DNA from: a beta proteobacterium AAP65
Lineage (GTDB): Bacteria > Pseudomonadota > Gammaproteobacteria > Burkholderiales > Burkholderiaceae_C
Direction of reading: 5' to 3'
Length of the DNA stretch: 64,000 bases
Assembly: GCA_001295865.1 (NCBI GenBank)
Contig: LJHW01000020.1
Span: 124,001 to 188,000, forward strand
A program made the position numbers and the translations under genes. Positions 46,371 through 54,655 of the stretch are shown here, piece after piece. How positions within the stretch are numbered: the first letter of the stretch is position 1; the number at the start of each line of letters is the position of its first letter. A model generated the notes under the pieces. That model searched no databases. It had not been told where the DNA came from and saw only the letters and a program-made list of their open reading frames with translations.

Positions 46371-47629
46371 AGCAGCGGCCGGGCCTGCAGCGCCGGCAGC
46401 AGGGCCGTGCCGCCTGGCTGGGCGTGGCGGCGCTGGCCGCTGCGCTGGCCGGGGTGGCCTGGTGGCAAGGCGCGCTGGGTGACTTGCAGGCGGCCACGCC
46501 GGCCCGGCTGCTGGACGCCGCGGCCCCCGCAGCGCCCGACGCCACGCCCACGCCCGCAGCGACCGCAGCGTCGGGCAGCCGCACGGGCCTCGGGGTGCCG
46601 CTCAGCCCGCTGGGCCTGGCGCAGCGGCGTGAACAGCTGGAACTCTGGCAGGGCCGGCTGGAGCGTGCGCGTGACACGCTGCAGGGTTACCAGGCCGGTG
46701 CGGTGTACCCGCACAGCTCACGCCCGCTCACCGAGCACCCCGACCAGCAGCGCCCCTTCGACCCCATCACCGAAGAGCGGGCGCTGCGTGTGCCCGGCGG
46801 CAGCAGCACGCAGGGCGTGCGCCTGCGCACCACGCAGGAACGTGTGTTCGCCAGCGGCATGGAGAGCAACCGCATCACCCTCACGCTCACCGACGAGCAG
46901 GGCCGCCCGCTGCCGCTGCGCGTGCAACGCGCGGTGCAGAAAGAGGTGACACCGCCCGGCGCCACCGCGCGCACGGCCGAGGTGGCGTTGGCCGTCAACG
47001 ACACCGGCACCCAGGGCGACCTGGTGGCCGGCGACGGCACCTGGTCGGCGCTGATGCAGCCCGGCGCACAGGGTTTCGCCAACTTCGCCGGCACGGTGCG
47101 CCTGGAACTGAACCTCGAATACGCCGGCCAGCCCGGCTTTTTGTACTTCGACCTGGTCTACAGCCCGGAACAGGCCGCCACCTGGCTGCCCGGCGTGCGC
47201 GAAGCGGCCACGCCCGCCGGGCTGGACTTTTTCGTCAAGGCGCAGGTGCAGCAGGCCGGGCGCTACGTGCTGAGCGGCCGCGTGGTCGATGCGCGTGGCG
47301 CGCCCGTGGCACTGGTGCAGTTCAACGGCGAGGTCGGCACCGGCGCGGTGGAGTTTCAACTGCCGGTTTTTGGCAAGCTCATCCGCGACGTGAAGCCCGA
47401 GTTCCCGCTCGTGTTGCGCGACGTGGAAGGTTTCCTCCTCAAGCCCGACACCTTCCCCGACCGCGTGATGCTGGCGCGGCGCATCGGCGAACAGCACCGC
47501 TCGCGCAGCTACACGCTGGCGAGCTTTTCCGATGCCGAGTGGCAGAGCGAAGAACGCACGCGTTACCTCACCGAGCTGGGCAAAGACGTGGCCGAGGCCG
47601 AACAGAAGGTGCGCCAGCTGCAGCCTTGA
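46367..47629 (+). CDS. membrane-anchored protein with choice-of-anchor X-like domain
   Basis: 420 residues from a GTG that overlaps the stop of the hydrolase-like gene. One N-terminal hydrophobic helix (about 16-34), an Ala/Pro/Thr linker, then an extracytoplasmic beta-rich domain with ALAVNDTGTQGDLVAGDGTW, similar in style to choice-of-anchor X domains, and a C-terminal part with PEFPLVLRDVEGFLLKP and a helical end. Coupling suggests it works with the secreted hydrolase-like protein, perhaps as a chaperone or foldase in the way lipase foldases are membrane-anchored. That parallel is speculative. Confidence 0.6.
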   Translation: MKQRPGLQRRQQGRAAWLGVAALAAALAGVAWWQGALGDLQAATPARLLDAAAPAAPDATPTPAATAASGSRTGLGVPLSPLGLAQRREQLELWQGRLERARDTLQGYQAGAVYPHSSRPLTEHPDQQRPFDPITEERALRVPGGSSTQGVRLRTTQERVFASGMESNRITLTLTDEQGRPLPLRVQRAVQKEVTPPGATARTAEVALAVNDTGTQGDLVAGDGTWSALMQPGAQGFANFAGTVRLELNLEYAGQPGFLYFDLVYSPEQAATWLPGVREAATPAGLDFFVKAQVQQAGRYVLSGRVVDARGAPVALVQFNGEVGTGAVEFQLPVFGKLIRDVKPEFPLVLRDVEGFLLKPDTFPDRVMLARRIGEQHRSRSYTLASFSDAEWQSEERTRYLTELGKDVAEAEQKVRQLQP

Positions 47630-47654
47630 AGGCGGCAACGTGGCGCACCGCCCT

Positions 47655-48092
47655 TCAGCGCGGCGCCGGCTTGAACGGCACCATGCGCGCGTTGATCTCC
47701 ACCGACGCCACTTCGGCATCGGCCCCCATGCGGCGCACCAGCAGATCCAGCGCGCCGGAAGGGTAGGCCGCAGGTGAAACGGCCACCAGCGCGCTGCCCA
47801 CCCCGAGCGTCTGCACGTAATGCAGCGCCACACCGTGGCGCTTCGCCATGGCGTCGAGCGCACGCTGCACGCTGGTGCGCGCCGGGCCCTCGCGGCCGGC
47901 CTCGCGCAGCGCCGCCCGCAAATCGGGCCGCTTGAACTGCAGGATGAGCTGGTCAGCGTGCACGGCCGTGTCGGGGCGCGGCGCCACCACCGGACCCGGC
48001 GCCCCGGCGTGGGCCCCCGGCAGCGCCGCCCCGGCGGCCAGCAAGGTGCAGGCCGCCGCGCGCAGGCCCGCCGAGTGAAGTCGTTTCAGCAT
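47655..48092 (-). CDS. stand-alone subtilisin-propeptide (I9-like) protein
   Basis: 145 residues from the ATG at 48092. Signal peptide ending ALPGAHAG. The remainder, about 47-140, aligns by eye with the propeptide of the upstream subtilisin: RTSVQRALDAMAKRHGVALH against RTRVMQRLEALSARTQLRLK, and EVASVEINARMVPF against EVLSVELNAMMVPL. I9-type propeptides act as intramolecular chaperones and tight inhibitors. The gene starts 7 bases after the protease stop. It may inhibit or help fold the protease in the periplasm. Confidence 0.7.
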   Translation of the reverse strand: MLKRLHSAGLRAAACTLLAAGAALPGAHAGAPGPVVAPRPDTAVHADQLILQFKRPDLRAALREAGREGPARTSVQRALDAMAKRHGVALHYVQTLGVGSALVAVSPAAYPSGALDLLVRRMGADAEVASVEINARMVPFKPAPR

Positions 48093-48099
48093 CGTCCAC

Positions 48100-49860
48100 T
48101 CACTGCGGCGCATAGCGGCCGACCAATGTGACGTTCGAGTACGCCGAGTAGGCACGCACGTTCACGTGGTAGGTGCCGGCACGGATGTTGGTGATGGTGC
48201 AGGTCTCGGTATTGCCGTTGCGGTAGGGCCGGCAGTCGTAGGTGGTGGTGGTGGGTGCGGTGCCGAAACGCACGTACAGATCGGCGTCGCCGGTGCCGCC
48301 ACTGATCGAGAAGCTCAGGCTGGTGCGGCCGGCGGGCACCACCATCGTGAAGCGGTTGTCGGTGCCGGTGGCGCCCGAGATCACGCGCGCCACGTTGTTC
48401 TGCAGCACGTTGCCTGCAGGCGGTGGGGGCGGCGCCGTGCCGCCGATGGCGGTGAGCGCGGCGTTGGCATCGACGATGCCGGTGCCGCAGCCGCTGCAGG
48501 CCTGCGGGAACACGCGGGCCGAGTTGCGCAGCGTGTTCTCGATCTCGGTGGGCGTGGCCGTGGGTTTGGCCTGGAACAGCAGCGCCGCCACACCCGCCAC
48601 GTGCGGCGTGGCCATGCTGGTGCCGTTGTAGCTGGCGTAGCTTTCGGCGGCCGGCACGGTGGTGCCGCTGTTCAGCGTGGAGAGGATGCCCGCGCCCGGC
48701 GCCGCCACGTCCACCACCGTGCCGAAGTTCGAGAAGCTGGCCTTGCCGCCGCTGCGCGTGGTGGCCGCCACGGTGATGACCCCCGTGCAGTTGGCCGGGC
48801 GCGCATTGCTGGCGTTGACGTTGCTGTTGCCCGCCGCCACCACCACCGCCGCACCCAGCGTGCGCGCGGTGTTGATGGCCGTCTGGTAGGTGGTGCCGCA
48901 GGTGCCGCTGCCGCCCAGGCTCATGTTGATGACCTTGGCCGGGTTGGCGTTGGCGGGTGCACCCGGCACGCTGCCGCCGGCCGACCACACGATGGCATCG
49001 GCGATGTCGGCCAGCGTGCCACCGCACTTGGCCAGCGCACGCACCGGCACGATCTTCGCGCCGAAGGCCACACCGGCCACGCCGGCGGCGTTGTTGGTGA
49101 CGGCGGCCACCGTGCCGGCCACGTGCGTGCCGTGCCAAGAACTGTTGGCGGCCGTGGGGCGGCCGCACTCGCCGGCCAAAGACCAATCGCCTTCGTCGCG
49201 GGCGTTGTTGTCGCGGCCGTTGCCGTCGCGGGCGGCGGCGGCGTCGGAGACGAAGTCGTAGCCCGGCAGCACGTTGGCGTTGAGGTCGCTGTGCGGCACG
49301 ATGCCGGTGTCGATCACGGCCACCACCACGCCGGCGCCCGTGCGGCGGTCCCAGGCAGGCACGGCGTTGATGCCGCCCGTGCTTTCAAAGTAGTGCCACT
49401 GCTCGGGGTAGCGTGAGTCGTTGGGCGTGAGCAGCGGCACCATCATCGCGTTGAGCTCGACCGACAGCACCTCGGGATCTTGGCGCAACTGCTCGGCCAA
49501 AGCCGCCAGGTCGGGCTTGCGCGCGCTGCGGGTGTCGCCGCTGTCGTCGGCCACGTCGATCAGCTGCGCTCCGATGGCCAGCCCGCGCACGTGCTTCAGG
49601 CGCAGCTGGGTGCGGGCCGAGAGGGCTTCCAGCCGCTGCATCACGCGGGTGCGCGCCGCGAAGGAAGCGCTGCTGCCCTTGAGGTCGGCCGCGGCGGCGC
49701 CGTCACGGTACTTCACGATCAAACCCTGGGCCGGTTGTTCGGCCGCTTCGCGCATCGGCTGGAACTCTTCCTGGCCGGCGTGGGCCTGTGGGGCCAGCGC
49801 CCACAGCGCAGCCATGGCGCCAACGATCAGGTGCCGCCGGGGTAGAACTTGTCGAGACAT
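48100..49860 (-). CDS. secreted S8 family serine protease with PPC domain
   Basis: 586 residues from the ATG at 49860, with GAGG upstream. Signal peptide ends APQAHAG. An I9 propeptide covers about 45-143. The catalytic domain has Asp184 (VAVIDTGIVPHSDL), His243 (WHGTHVAGTVAAV), the oxyanion Asn345 (VAAGNSN) and Ser415 (NGTSMATPHVAG). A Pro-rich linker leads to a C-terminal pre-peptidase domain (GTGDADLYVRFG, RAGTYHVNVRAYSAYSNV) that is usually trimmed after secretion. Its stop is 7 bases before the stand-alone propeptide gene. Confidence 0.93.
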   Translation of the reverse strand: MSRQVLPRRHLIVGAMAALWALAPQAHAGQEEFQPMREAAEQPAQGLIVKYRDGAAAADLKGSSASFAARTRVMQRLEALSARTQLRLKHVRGLAIGAQLIDVADDSGDTRSARKPDLAALAEQLRQDPEVLSVELNAMMVPLLTPNDSRYPEQWHYFESTGGINAVPAWDRRTGAGVVVAVIDTGIVPHSDLNANVLPGYDFVSDAAAARDGNGRDNNARDEGDWSLAGECGRPTAANSSWHGTHVAGTVAAVTNNAAGVAGVAFGAKIVPVRALAKCGGTLADIADAIVWSAGGSVPGAPANANPAKVINMSLGGSGTCGTTYQTAINTARTLGAAVVVAAGNSNVNASNARPANCTGVITVAATTRSGGKASFSNFGTVVDVAAPGAGILSTLNSGTTVPAAESYASYNGTSMATPHVAGVAALLFQAKPTATPTEIENTLRNSARVFPQACSGCGTGIVDANAALTAIGGTAPPPPPAGNVLQNNVARVISGATGTDNRFTMVVPAGRTSLSFSISGGTGDADLYVRFGTAPTTTTYDCRPYRNGNTETCTITNIRAGTYHVNVRAYSAYSNVTLVGRYAPQ

Positions 49861-50194
49861 GTCAGATCCTCGTTGTGCAGTCGGTGGAAGGGTCGGGGCT
49901 GTGGGGCTGCTTGTGCATGACGTTGGCGGGTTAGCCCGTAGCAAGGCTGCAGCGAACCCGCGGCAAACCCGCAGCAATCGCCATGCCAAACACGGCGCGC
50001 TGCAGCCTTTGCTGCGGCCCATTGTTCGGGGCGCCTGATGAACGCGCATCCAGGGTCAACCCGCACGCACCAAGCGCTCTGGTCACAAGACTTGCCGGCC
50101 GTCACAGCCCGCAGGCGCTGGCTACACTTCTTGCCGCTGACTGGCCTTCTTCCGCACTCTCGCTTCCATCCGGGCCTGCCCGGCGCGCACCACC
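49861..50194. promoter_or_regulatory. divergent intergenic region, serC promoter candidate
   Basis: No gene is seen here. Toward serC, GTCACA (50101-50106) and TACACT (50123-50128) are spaced 16 bases and could form a sigma-70 promoter about 65 bases from the ATG. For the protease no clear -35/-10 pair stands out; the stretch nearer to it is rich in GGGGCTG-like runs. Confidence 0.4.
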
Positions 50195-51277
50195 ATGACC
50201 CGTGTCTACAACTTCAGCGCCGGCCCCGCCGCGCTGCCCGAGAGCGTGCTGCAACAGGCGGCCGCCGAAATGCTCGACTGGCGCGGCAGCGGCATGGGCG
50301 TGATGGAGATGAGCCACCGCGGCCCGCAGTTCACGCAGATCGCTGCCGAGGCCGAGCGCCTGCTGCGTGAGCTGCTGCAAGCCCCGGCGAACTACAAGCT
50401 GCTCTTCATGCAGGGCGGTGCGCTGGCCGAAAACGCCATCGTGCCGATGAACATGCTGCGCGGCAGTGCGAGTGCCGACTACATCGACACCGGCGAGTGG
50501 AGCAAGAAGTCGGCACAGGAGGCCCGGCGCTACGGCGGCGTCAACATCGCCGCCAGCGGTGCGGCCAGCGGCTACACGGCCATCCCCGCGCGCGACACCT
50601 GGCAGCTCGACCCGCAGGCCGCCTACGTGCACATCTGCAGCAACGAGACCATCGGCGGGCTCGAGTATCAGTACACGCCCGACGTGGGCGAGGTGCCGCT
50701 GGTGGCCGACATGAGCAGCAGCATCCTCAGCCGGCCGGTGGACGTGTCGAAGTACGGCCTGATCTACGGCGGCGCGCAGAAGAACATCGGCCCTGCCGGG
50801 CTGACGCTGGTGATCGTGCGCGAAGACCTGCTCGGCGGCGCCCTGCCCTGCACGCCCACGGCCTTCAACTACCAGGTGGTGGCCGACAACGGCAGCATGT
50901 ACAACACGCCACCCACCTACGCGATCTACATCGCCGGGCTGGTGTTCCACTGGATCCAGCAGCAAGGCGGCCTGGCCGCCATGGAAGCGCACAACGCCGC
51001 CAAGGCCGCGCTGCTGTACAGCGCGCTGGACGCCAGCAGTTTCTACAGCACACCCGTGGCGCGCGAATGCCGCAGCCGCATGAACGTGGTCTTCCGCCTG
51101 CCCGACGAGCGCCTCGACGCTGCCTTCCTGAAGGGCGCCGAAGCGCGCGGCCTCGTGCAGCTCAAGGGCCACCGTGTGGTGGGTGGCATGCGCGCCTCGA
51201 TCTACAACGCCATGCCGCTGGCCGGCGTGCAGGCGCTGGTGGATTGGCTGCGCGAGTTCGAGAAAACACAAGGCTGA
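50195..51277 (+). CDS. serC: phosphoserine aminotransferase
   Basis: 360 residues, the normal length. PLP enzyme making phosphoserine from phosphohydroxypyruvate and glutamate, needed for serine and often pyridoxal phosphate synthesis. Landmarks: [43 protein letters not shown], and the PLP Lys in [23 protein letters not shown]-started hydratase gene follows within 6 bases. Confidence 0.96.
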   Translation: MTRVYNFSAGPAALPESVLQQAAAEMLDWRGSGMGVMEMSHRGPQFTQIAAEAERLLRELLQAPANYKLLFMQGGALAENAIVPMNMLRGSASADYIDTGEWSKKSAQEARRYGGVNIAASGAASGYTAIPARDTWQLDPQAAYVHICSNETIGGLEYQYTPDVGEVPLVADMSSSILSRPVDVSKYGLIYGGAQKNIGPAGLTLVIVREDLLGGALPCTPTAFNYQVVADNGSMYNTPPTYAIYIAGLVFHWIQQQGGLAAMEAHNAAKAALLYSALDASSFYSTPVARECRSRMNVVFRLPDERLDAAFLKGAEARGLVQLKGHRVVGGMRASIYNAMPLAGVQALVDWLREFEKTQG

Positions 51278-51283
51278 GCCGCG

Positions 51284-52054
51284 GTGGGCCCGCCACTGCT
51301 GCACCTGGCCGGCAACGGCCTCGCCACCATCACGCTGCAGCGCCCGCAGCACCACCACCGGCTGCACCGCGAGGACCTGCACACGCTGCAGCAGCACCTG
51401 CACACGCTGAGCGCCGAGCCGCTGGCGCGCGCGCTCGTCATCACCGCCAGCGGCCCGGTGTTCTGCAGCGGCTTCCACCTCGGTGAACTGGAAGCAGCCG
51501 AAACCGGCGCCGCCGACCCGCAGCTCTTCGAGCACACGGTCGACGCCTTGGAAGCGCTGCCGCTGCCGACCGTGGCGCGCCTGAACGGCAGCGTCTACGG
51601 CGGCGCCACCGATCTCGCGCTGGCCTGCGACTTCCGCCTCGGCGTGCAGGGCATGGAGCTGCGCATGCCGGCCGCGCGCCTGGGCCTGCACTACTACCCC
51701 AGCGGGCTGCAGCGATATGTCTCGCGCCTGGGCCTGCAGACGGCCAAGCGCCTCTTCCTGCTGGCGCAGGCGGTGCCGGCCGAAGAACTGCTGCGTTTCG
51801 GTTATCTCGACCAGCTCGTGCCTGCCGATGCGCTGGACGCGGCCACCGACGCCACGGTGCAGGCCTTGCTCGCCGGCGCACCGCTGGCGCTGCAGGGCAT
51901 GAAGCTTTCGCTGAATGACACCGCGCGCGGCCCCGATGCCGCCGCCAGCGCCCGCATCGCAGAACGTGTGGCGCAGTGCGCCAACAGCGCCGACCTGCAA
52001 GAGGGCCTGGCGGCCTGGGCCGGCCGGCGCAGCGCGCGTTTCAGCGGCCGTTGA
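51284..52054 (+). CDS. enoyl-CoA hydratase/isomerase family protein
   Basis: 256 residues from a GTG. Crotonase fold: oxyanion segment ITASGPVFCSGFHLGELE and second loop LNGSVYGGATDLALACDFRLG, then RLGLHYYPSGLQRYVSRLG. The two Glu residues of true enoyl-CoA hydratases are not clearly conserved, so it may act on another CoA ester. It lies 6 bases after serC. The 3' end overlaps the convergent membrane-protein gene by 14 bases. Confidence 0.82.
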   Translation: MGPPLLHLAGNGLATITLQRPQHHHRLHREDLHTLQQHLHTLSAEPLARALVITASGPVFCSGFHLGELEAAETGAADPQLFEHTVDALEALPLPTVARLNGSVYGGATDLALACDFRLGVQGMELRMPAARLGLHYYPSGLQRYVSRLGLQTAKRLFLLAQAVPAEELLRFGYLDQLVPADALDAATDATVQALLAGAPLALQGMKLSLNDTARGPDAAASARIAERVAQCANSADLQEGLAAWAGRRSARFSGR

Positions 52055-52679
52055 CGGCAGCGCCCGGGGTGGCCCGGGTGGCAGCGTCTTCGCCTGCCCG
52101 CGCCAGCTGCCGCCACAGGCTGGCCGCCCAGGCCGCGCCCAGCGCGGCCGAGAGCGCCAGCAGGCCCTGCCCGGTGCGCAGCTGGCTTTCCAGCGAGTAG
52201 GCGTTGCACAGGCGCAGGTCGGTGCTGAGGAAGTAGAAGCCCAGCCAAGCCATCATCGGCAGGCCGTAGCCCAGGAAAAACAGCTGCACCGCCAGCGGCG
52301 CCTGCACCCAGCCCTGGCGCAGCGCCACGCCAGCCAGCCACAGCGTGGCCAGCTTGCCGGCATCGGCGCTGGGCAGCACCACGGCGCGGTCTACCAGCGC
52401 CGGCACCATCCAGTAGGCGGTGATGCACTGCGCCAGCATGAAGCCGGTGAGGCCGTAGCGGTTGCAGCGCGCCCAGCGCCCGCCCAGCGCCTGTGGCCAG
52501 ACCGCGGCCGCGCAGGCACCGGCGAGCACCAACAACGGCATCTGCACCAGCATGTGCCAGACCATGCTCTGCTCGATGAAAACACGCAGCGGTGGCAACG
52601 ACAAGGCCAGCGCCAGCACGGCCGTCACCAGTGCCGCAGACTTCAGCAACGGCCGACGCGAGAAGGTCGCGGCCGTCAT
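52041..52679 (-). CDS. membrane protein of the oxidase cluster
   Basis: 212 residues from the ATG at 52679, overlapping the SCO stop (ATGA). About six hydrophobic helices; the segment VWHMLVQMPLLVLAGACAA contains a membrane His, and later AYWMVPALVDRAV and GYGLPMMAWLGFYFLS. It looks like a small CtaG-like or other oxidase-assembly membrane protein but I cannot place it firmly. Its location at the end of ccoN-ccoO-cytochrome-SCO suggests assembly or copper handling. Confidence 0.6.
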   Translation of the reverse strand: MTAATFSRRPLLKSAALVTAVLALALSLPPLRVFIEQSMVWHMLVQMPLLVLAGACAAAVWPQALGGRWARCNRYGLTGFMLAQCITAYWMVPALVDRAVVLPSADAGKLATLWLAGVALRQGWVQAPLAVQLFFLGYGLPMMAWLGFYFLSTDLRLCNAYSLESQLRTGQGLLALSAALGAAWAASLWRQLARAGEDAATRATPGAAVNGR

Positions 52680-53365
52680 GGCGTGCGCGACACGCTGCGG
52701 CCGGCCTCGGCCAGGCGCAGCGCGAGCTGCAGCGCCTGCGCGCGCTGATCCAGGCCCAGGATGCGCACCAGCCGGCCATCGGCCGTGACGATGTGCAGCG
52801 CCGCGTTGTGCTCGAACTCGCCCAGCGGCGCCGGCACCACCATGATGCCGAAGCTGTCCAGCAGGCGGCGGCGGTCGGCCGGCGCGGCCAGGCTCAGCAG
52901 CTGCCAGGCCTCGGGCAACATCCGCATGCGGCGCGCGTAGTCGGCCAGCGCGGGCGGGCGGTCTTGCTCGGGGTCGAAGCTGATGGACAGCAGGCCCACG
53001 CGGTCTTGCAGGCCCTGGGCCAGCACCTCGGCCTGCAGCTGCTGGAACACCGTGCCCAAAGCCAGGCACAGCGTGGCGCAGCGGGTGTAGACGAAATCGA
53101 CGATCCACACGCGGCCGTCGGCGGCCAGCAGCTCGCGCAGGCCCTGCTCGCGGCCCTGCGCGTCGATGACGCGGAAATCGGGCACCGGCAGTGGCGCCTG
53201 CGCCACTTCGCTGCGGCGCAGCGTCTCGGTGGTGTAGGCGGTGCCACCCGCGGTGGCGTGGAACAACGCCACCAGGCCGGCCAGCAGCACGGCCAGACAC
53301 AGGCTGAAGGTGGCGATCAGCCCGTCGGTGGGCGCCGCAGCGCCGGGCGCGGCGCCGCCGGCCAT
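52676..53365 (-). CDS. SCO1/SenC family copper chaperone
   Basis: 229 residues. One N-terminal membrane helix, then a thioredoxin-like periplasmic domain with the copper-binding cysteines in YTRCATLCLALG (CxxxC) and the distal His in EFEHNAALHIV. SCO proteins deliver copper to the binuclear or CuA centre of oxidases. Placement directly behind the haem-copper oxidase genes fits CuB insertion, since this oxidase has no visible CuA subunit. Confidence 0.88.
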   Translation of the reverse strand: MAGGAAPGAAAPTDGLIATFSLCLAVLLAGLVALFHATAGGTAYTTETLRRSEVAQAPLPVPDFRVIDAQGREQGLRELLAADGRVWIVDFVYTRCATLCLALGTVFQQLQAEVLAQGLQDRVGLLSISFDPEQDRPPALADYARRMRMLPEAWQLLSLAAPADRRRLLDSFGIMVVPAPLGEFEHNAALHIVTADGRLVRILGLDQRAQALQLALRLAEAGRSVSRTP

Positions 53366-53366
53366 C

Positions 53367-54014
53367 TCAAGACTCCAGCGCCTTGAGCGCAGCGCCGCCG
53401 TCGTAAGGGCCGGTCTGGTCTTTCGTGGCCTCGCGCTGGGCCTTCACGGCCGCGGGTGTGATGGGCGCGGCCTGGTTGCCCCAATCGCTGCGGATGTAGC
53501 TCAGCACGGCGGCGATCTCGTCGTCGCTCAAGGTGCCGAAAGCCGGCATCACGCCCTTGTAGGTGTTGCCCTTGACGACGATCTCGCCCTGCACGCCGTG
53601 CAGCAGCAGGCTGATCAGCACCTTCTCGCTGCCCAGCACCCACTCGGCCCCGGCCAGCGGCGGGAAGACGCCGGCCACGCCCAGGCCCGAAGCCTGGTGG
53701 CAGGCCGCGCACTTGGCGCCGAAGAGCTGTTTGCCATCGACGGCGGGCGCGGCACCCGCGGTGGCCACGGCGGGGCGCAGCAGGCTCACGGTGCGTTGGT
53801 CGCCGTAGGCCGAGGCTTCGCCCGAGGGCGTGGACGCGATGTAGAAGGCGCCCCACATGCCCATGGCGCCGAGAAACATCGTGAAGAACCAGGGCAGCGG
53901 CCGCACCTTCTCGTCGGGGTCGGGCTTCTCGCGGCGCATGGCCGCGAATTCGCTGGTGTGGAAGTCGGGGTCGTCGCCGTTCGGGCGACGGTCATCACGC
54001 GGGTCGGTGGCCAT
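53367..54014 (-). CDS. monohaem cytochrome c of the oxidase cluster
   Basis: 215 residues. A charged N-terminus, one transmembrane helix (FFTMFLGAMGMWGAFYI), then a class I cytochrome c domain with CAACH and the distal Met in GVMPAFGTLSDDE. It takes the position of CcoP but has a single CxxCH, where typical CcoP has two. It probably feeds electrons to CcoO. Its ATG overlaps the ccoO stop (TGATG). Confidence 0.88.
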   Translation of the reverse strand: MATDPRDDRRPNGDDPDFHTSEFAAMRREKPDPDEKVRPLPWFFTMFLGAMGMWGAFYIASTPSGEASAYGDQRTVSLLRPAVATAGAAPAVDGKQLFGAKCAACHQASGLGVAGVFPPLAGAEWVLGSEKVLISLLLHGVQGEIVVKGNTYKGVMPAFGTLSDDEIAAVLSYIRSDWGNQAAPITPAAVKAQREATKDQTGPYDGGAALKALES

Positions 54015-54655
54015 CAGCGGGGCGCCTTTCGGTCAACGGCCGGGTCGTCGGCGGCCTTCAAGGCCGGGTAGGTGCGGTCCAGCGCGATCAGGTACTCCAC
54101 CAGCGCCAGCGCCTCGGGCTTGGCCACCACCACCTGCCCGGGCTTGGCATAGGCGGGCGGCAGGTTCACCACCACCTCGCCCGGCTGGGCGGCACCTTGG
54201 CGCACCTCGAACATGAAGGGATAGGCCGGCATCGTCGAGCCCGGCGTGTAGGCGCGCGGCGCGTAGAGATGGCCCAGGTGCCAGTCGCGGCTGGGCTGGC
54301 GCGCACCGATGTTCAAGAGATCGGGCCCGGTGCGCATGGTGCCCAGCAGGTGTGGCGTGTCGTAGGCGTAGTCGGCGGCTATCGATGCGCGGCCCCAGCC
54401 GCGCAGCGCATCGGGCGCCTGCGCGATGTCGCGCGGCTGCTGCGAGTGGCAGTAGACGCAGCCGTTGGCGATGTAGCTCTGACGCCCTTCCAACTGCACC
54501 GCGGTGTAGGGCTTCAGGCCCGGCGGCGGCTGCGTGTCTTTCAGCAGCAGGTAGGGCATCACCACCAGCAGCGCCGTGGCGCCGGAGAGGATCACCATCG
54601 AACCGACGACGAGACGCATCTCGTCCATCTCGAACCGGCCCACACCGAAGCTCAT
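54014..54655 (-). CDS. ccoO: cytochrome c oxidase cbb3-type subunit II
   Basis: 213 residues. One N-terminal helix and a monohaem domain with CVYCHSQQPRDIA and RTGPDLLNIGAR, and the axial Met in STMPAYPFMFE, all CcoO features. It passes electrons from cytochrome c to CcoN. The start overlaps the ccoN stop by four bases. Confidence 0.9.
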   Translation of the reverse strand: MSFGVGRFEMDEMRLVVGSMVILSGATALLVVMPYLLLKDTQPPPGLKPYTAVQLEGRQSYIANGCVYCHSQQPRDIAQAPDALRGWGRASIAADYAYDTPHLLGTMRTGPDLLNIGARQPSRDWHLGHLYAPRAYTPGSTMPAYPFMFEVRQGAAQPGEVVVNLPPAYAKPGQVVVAKPEALALVEYLIALDRTYPALKAADDPAVDRKAPR

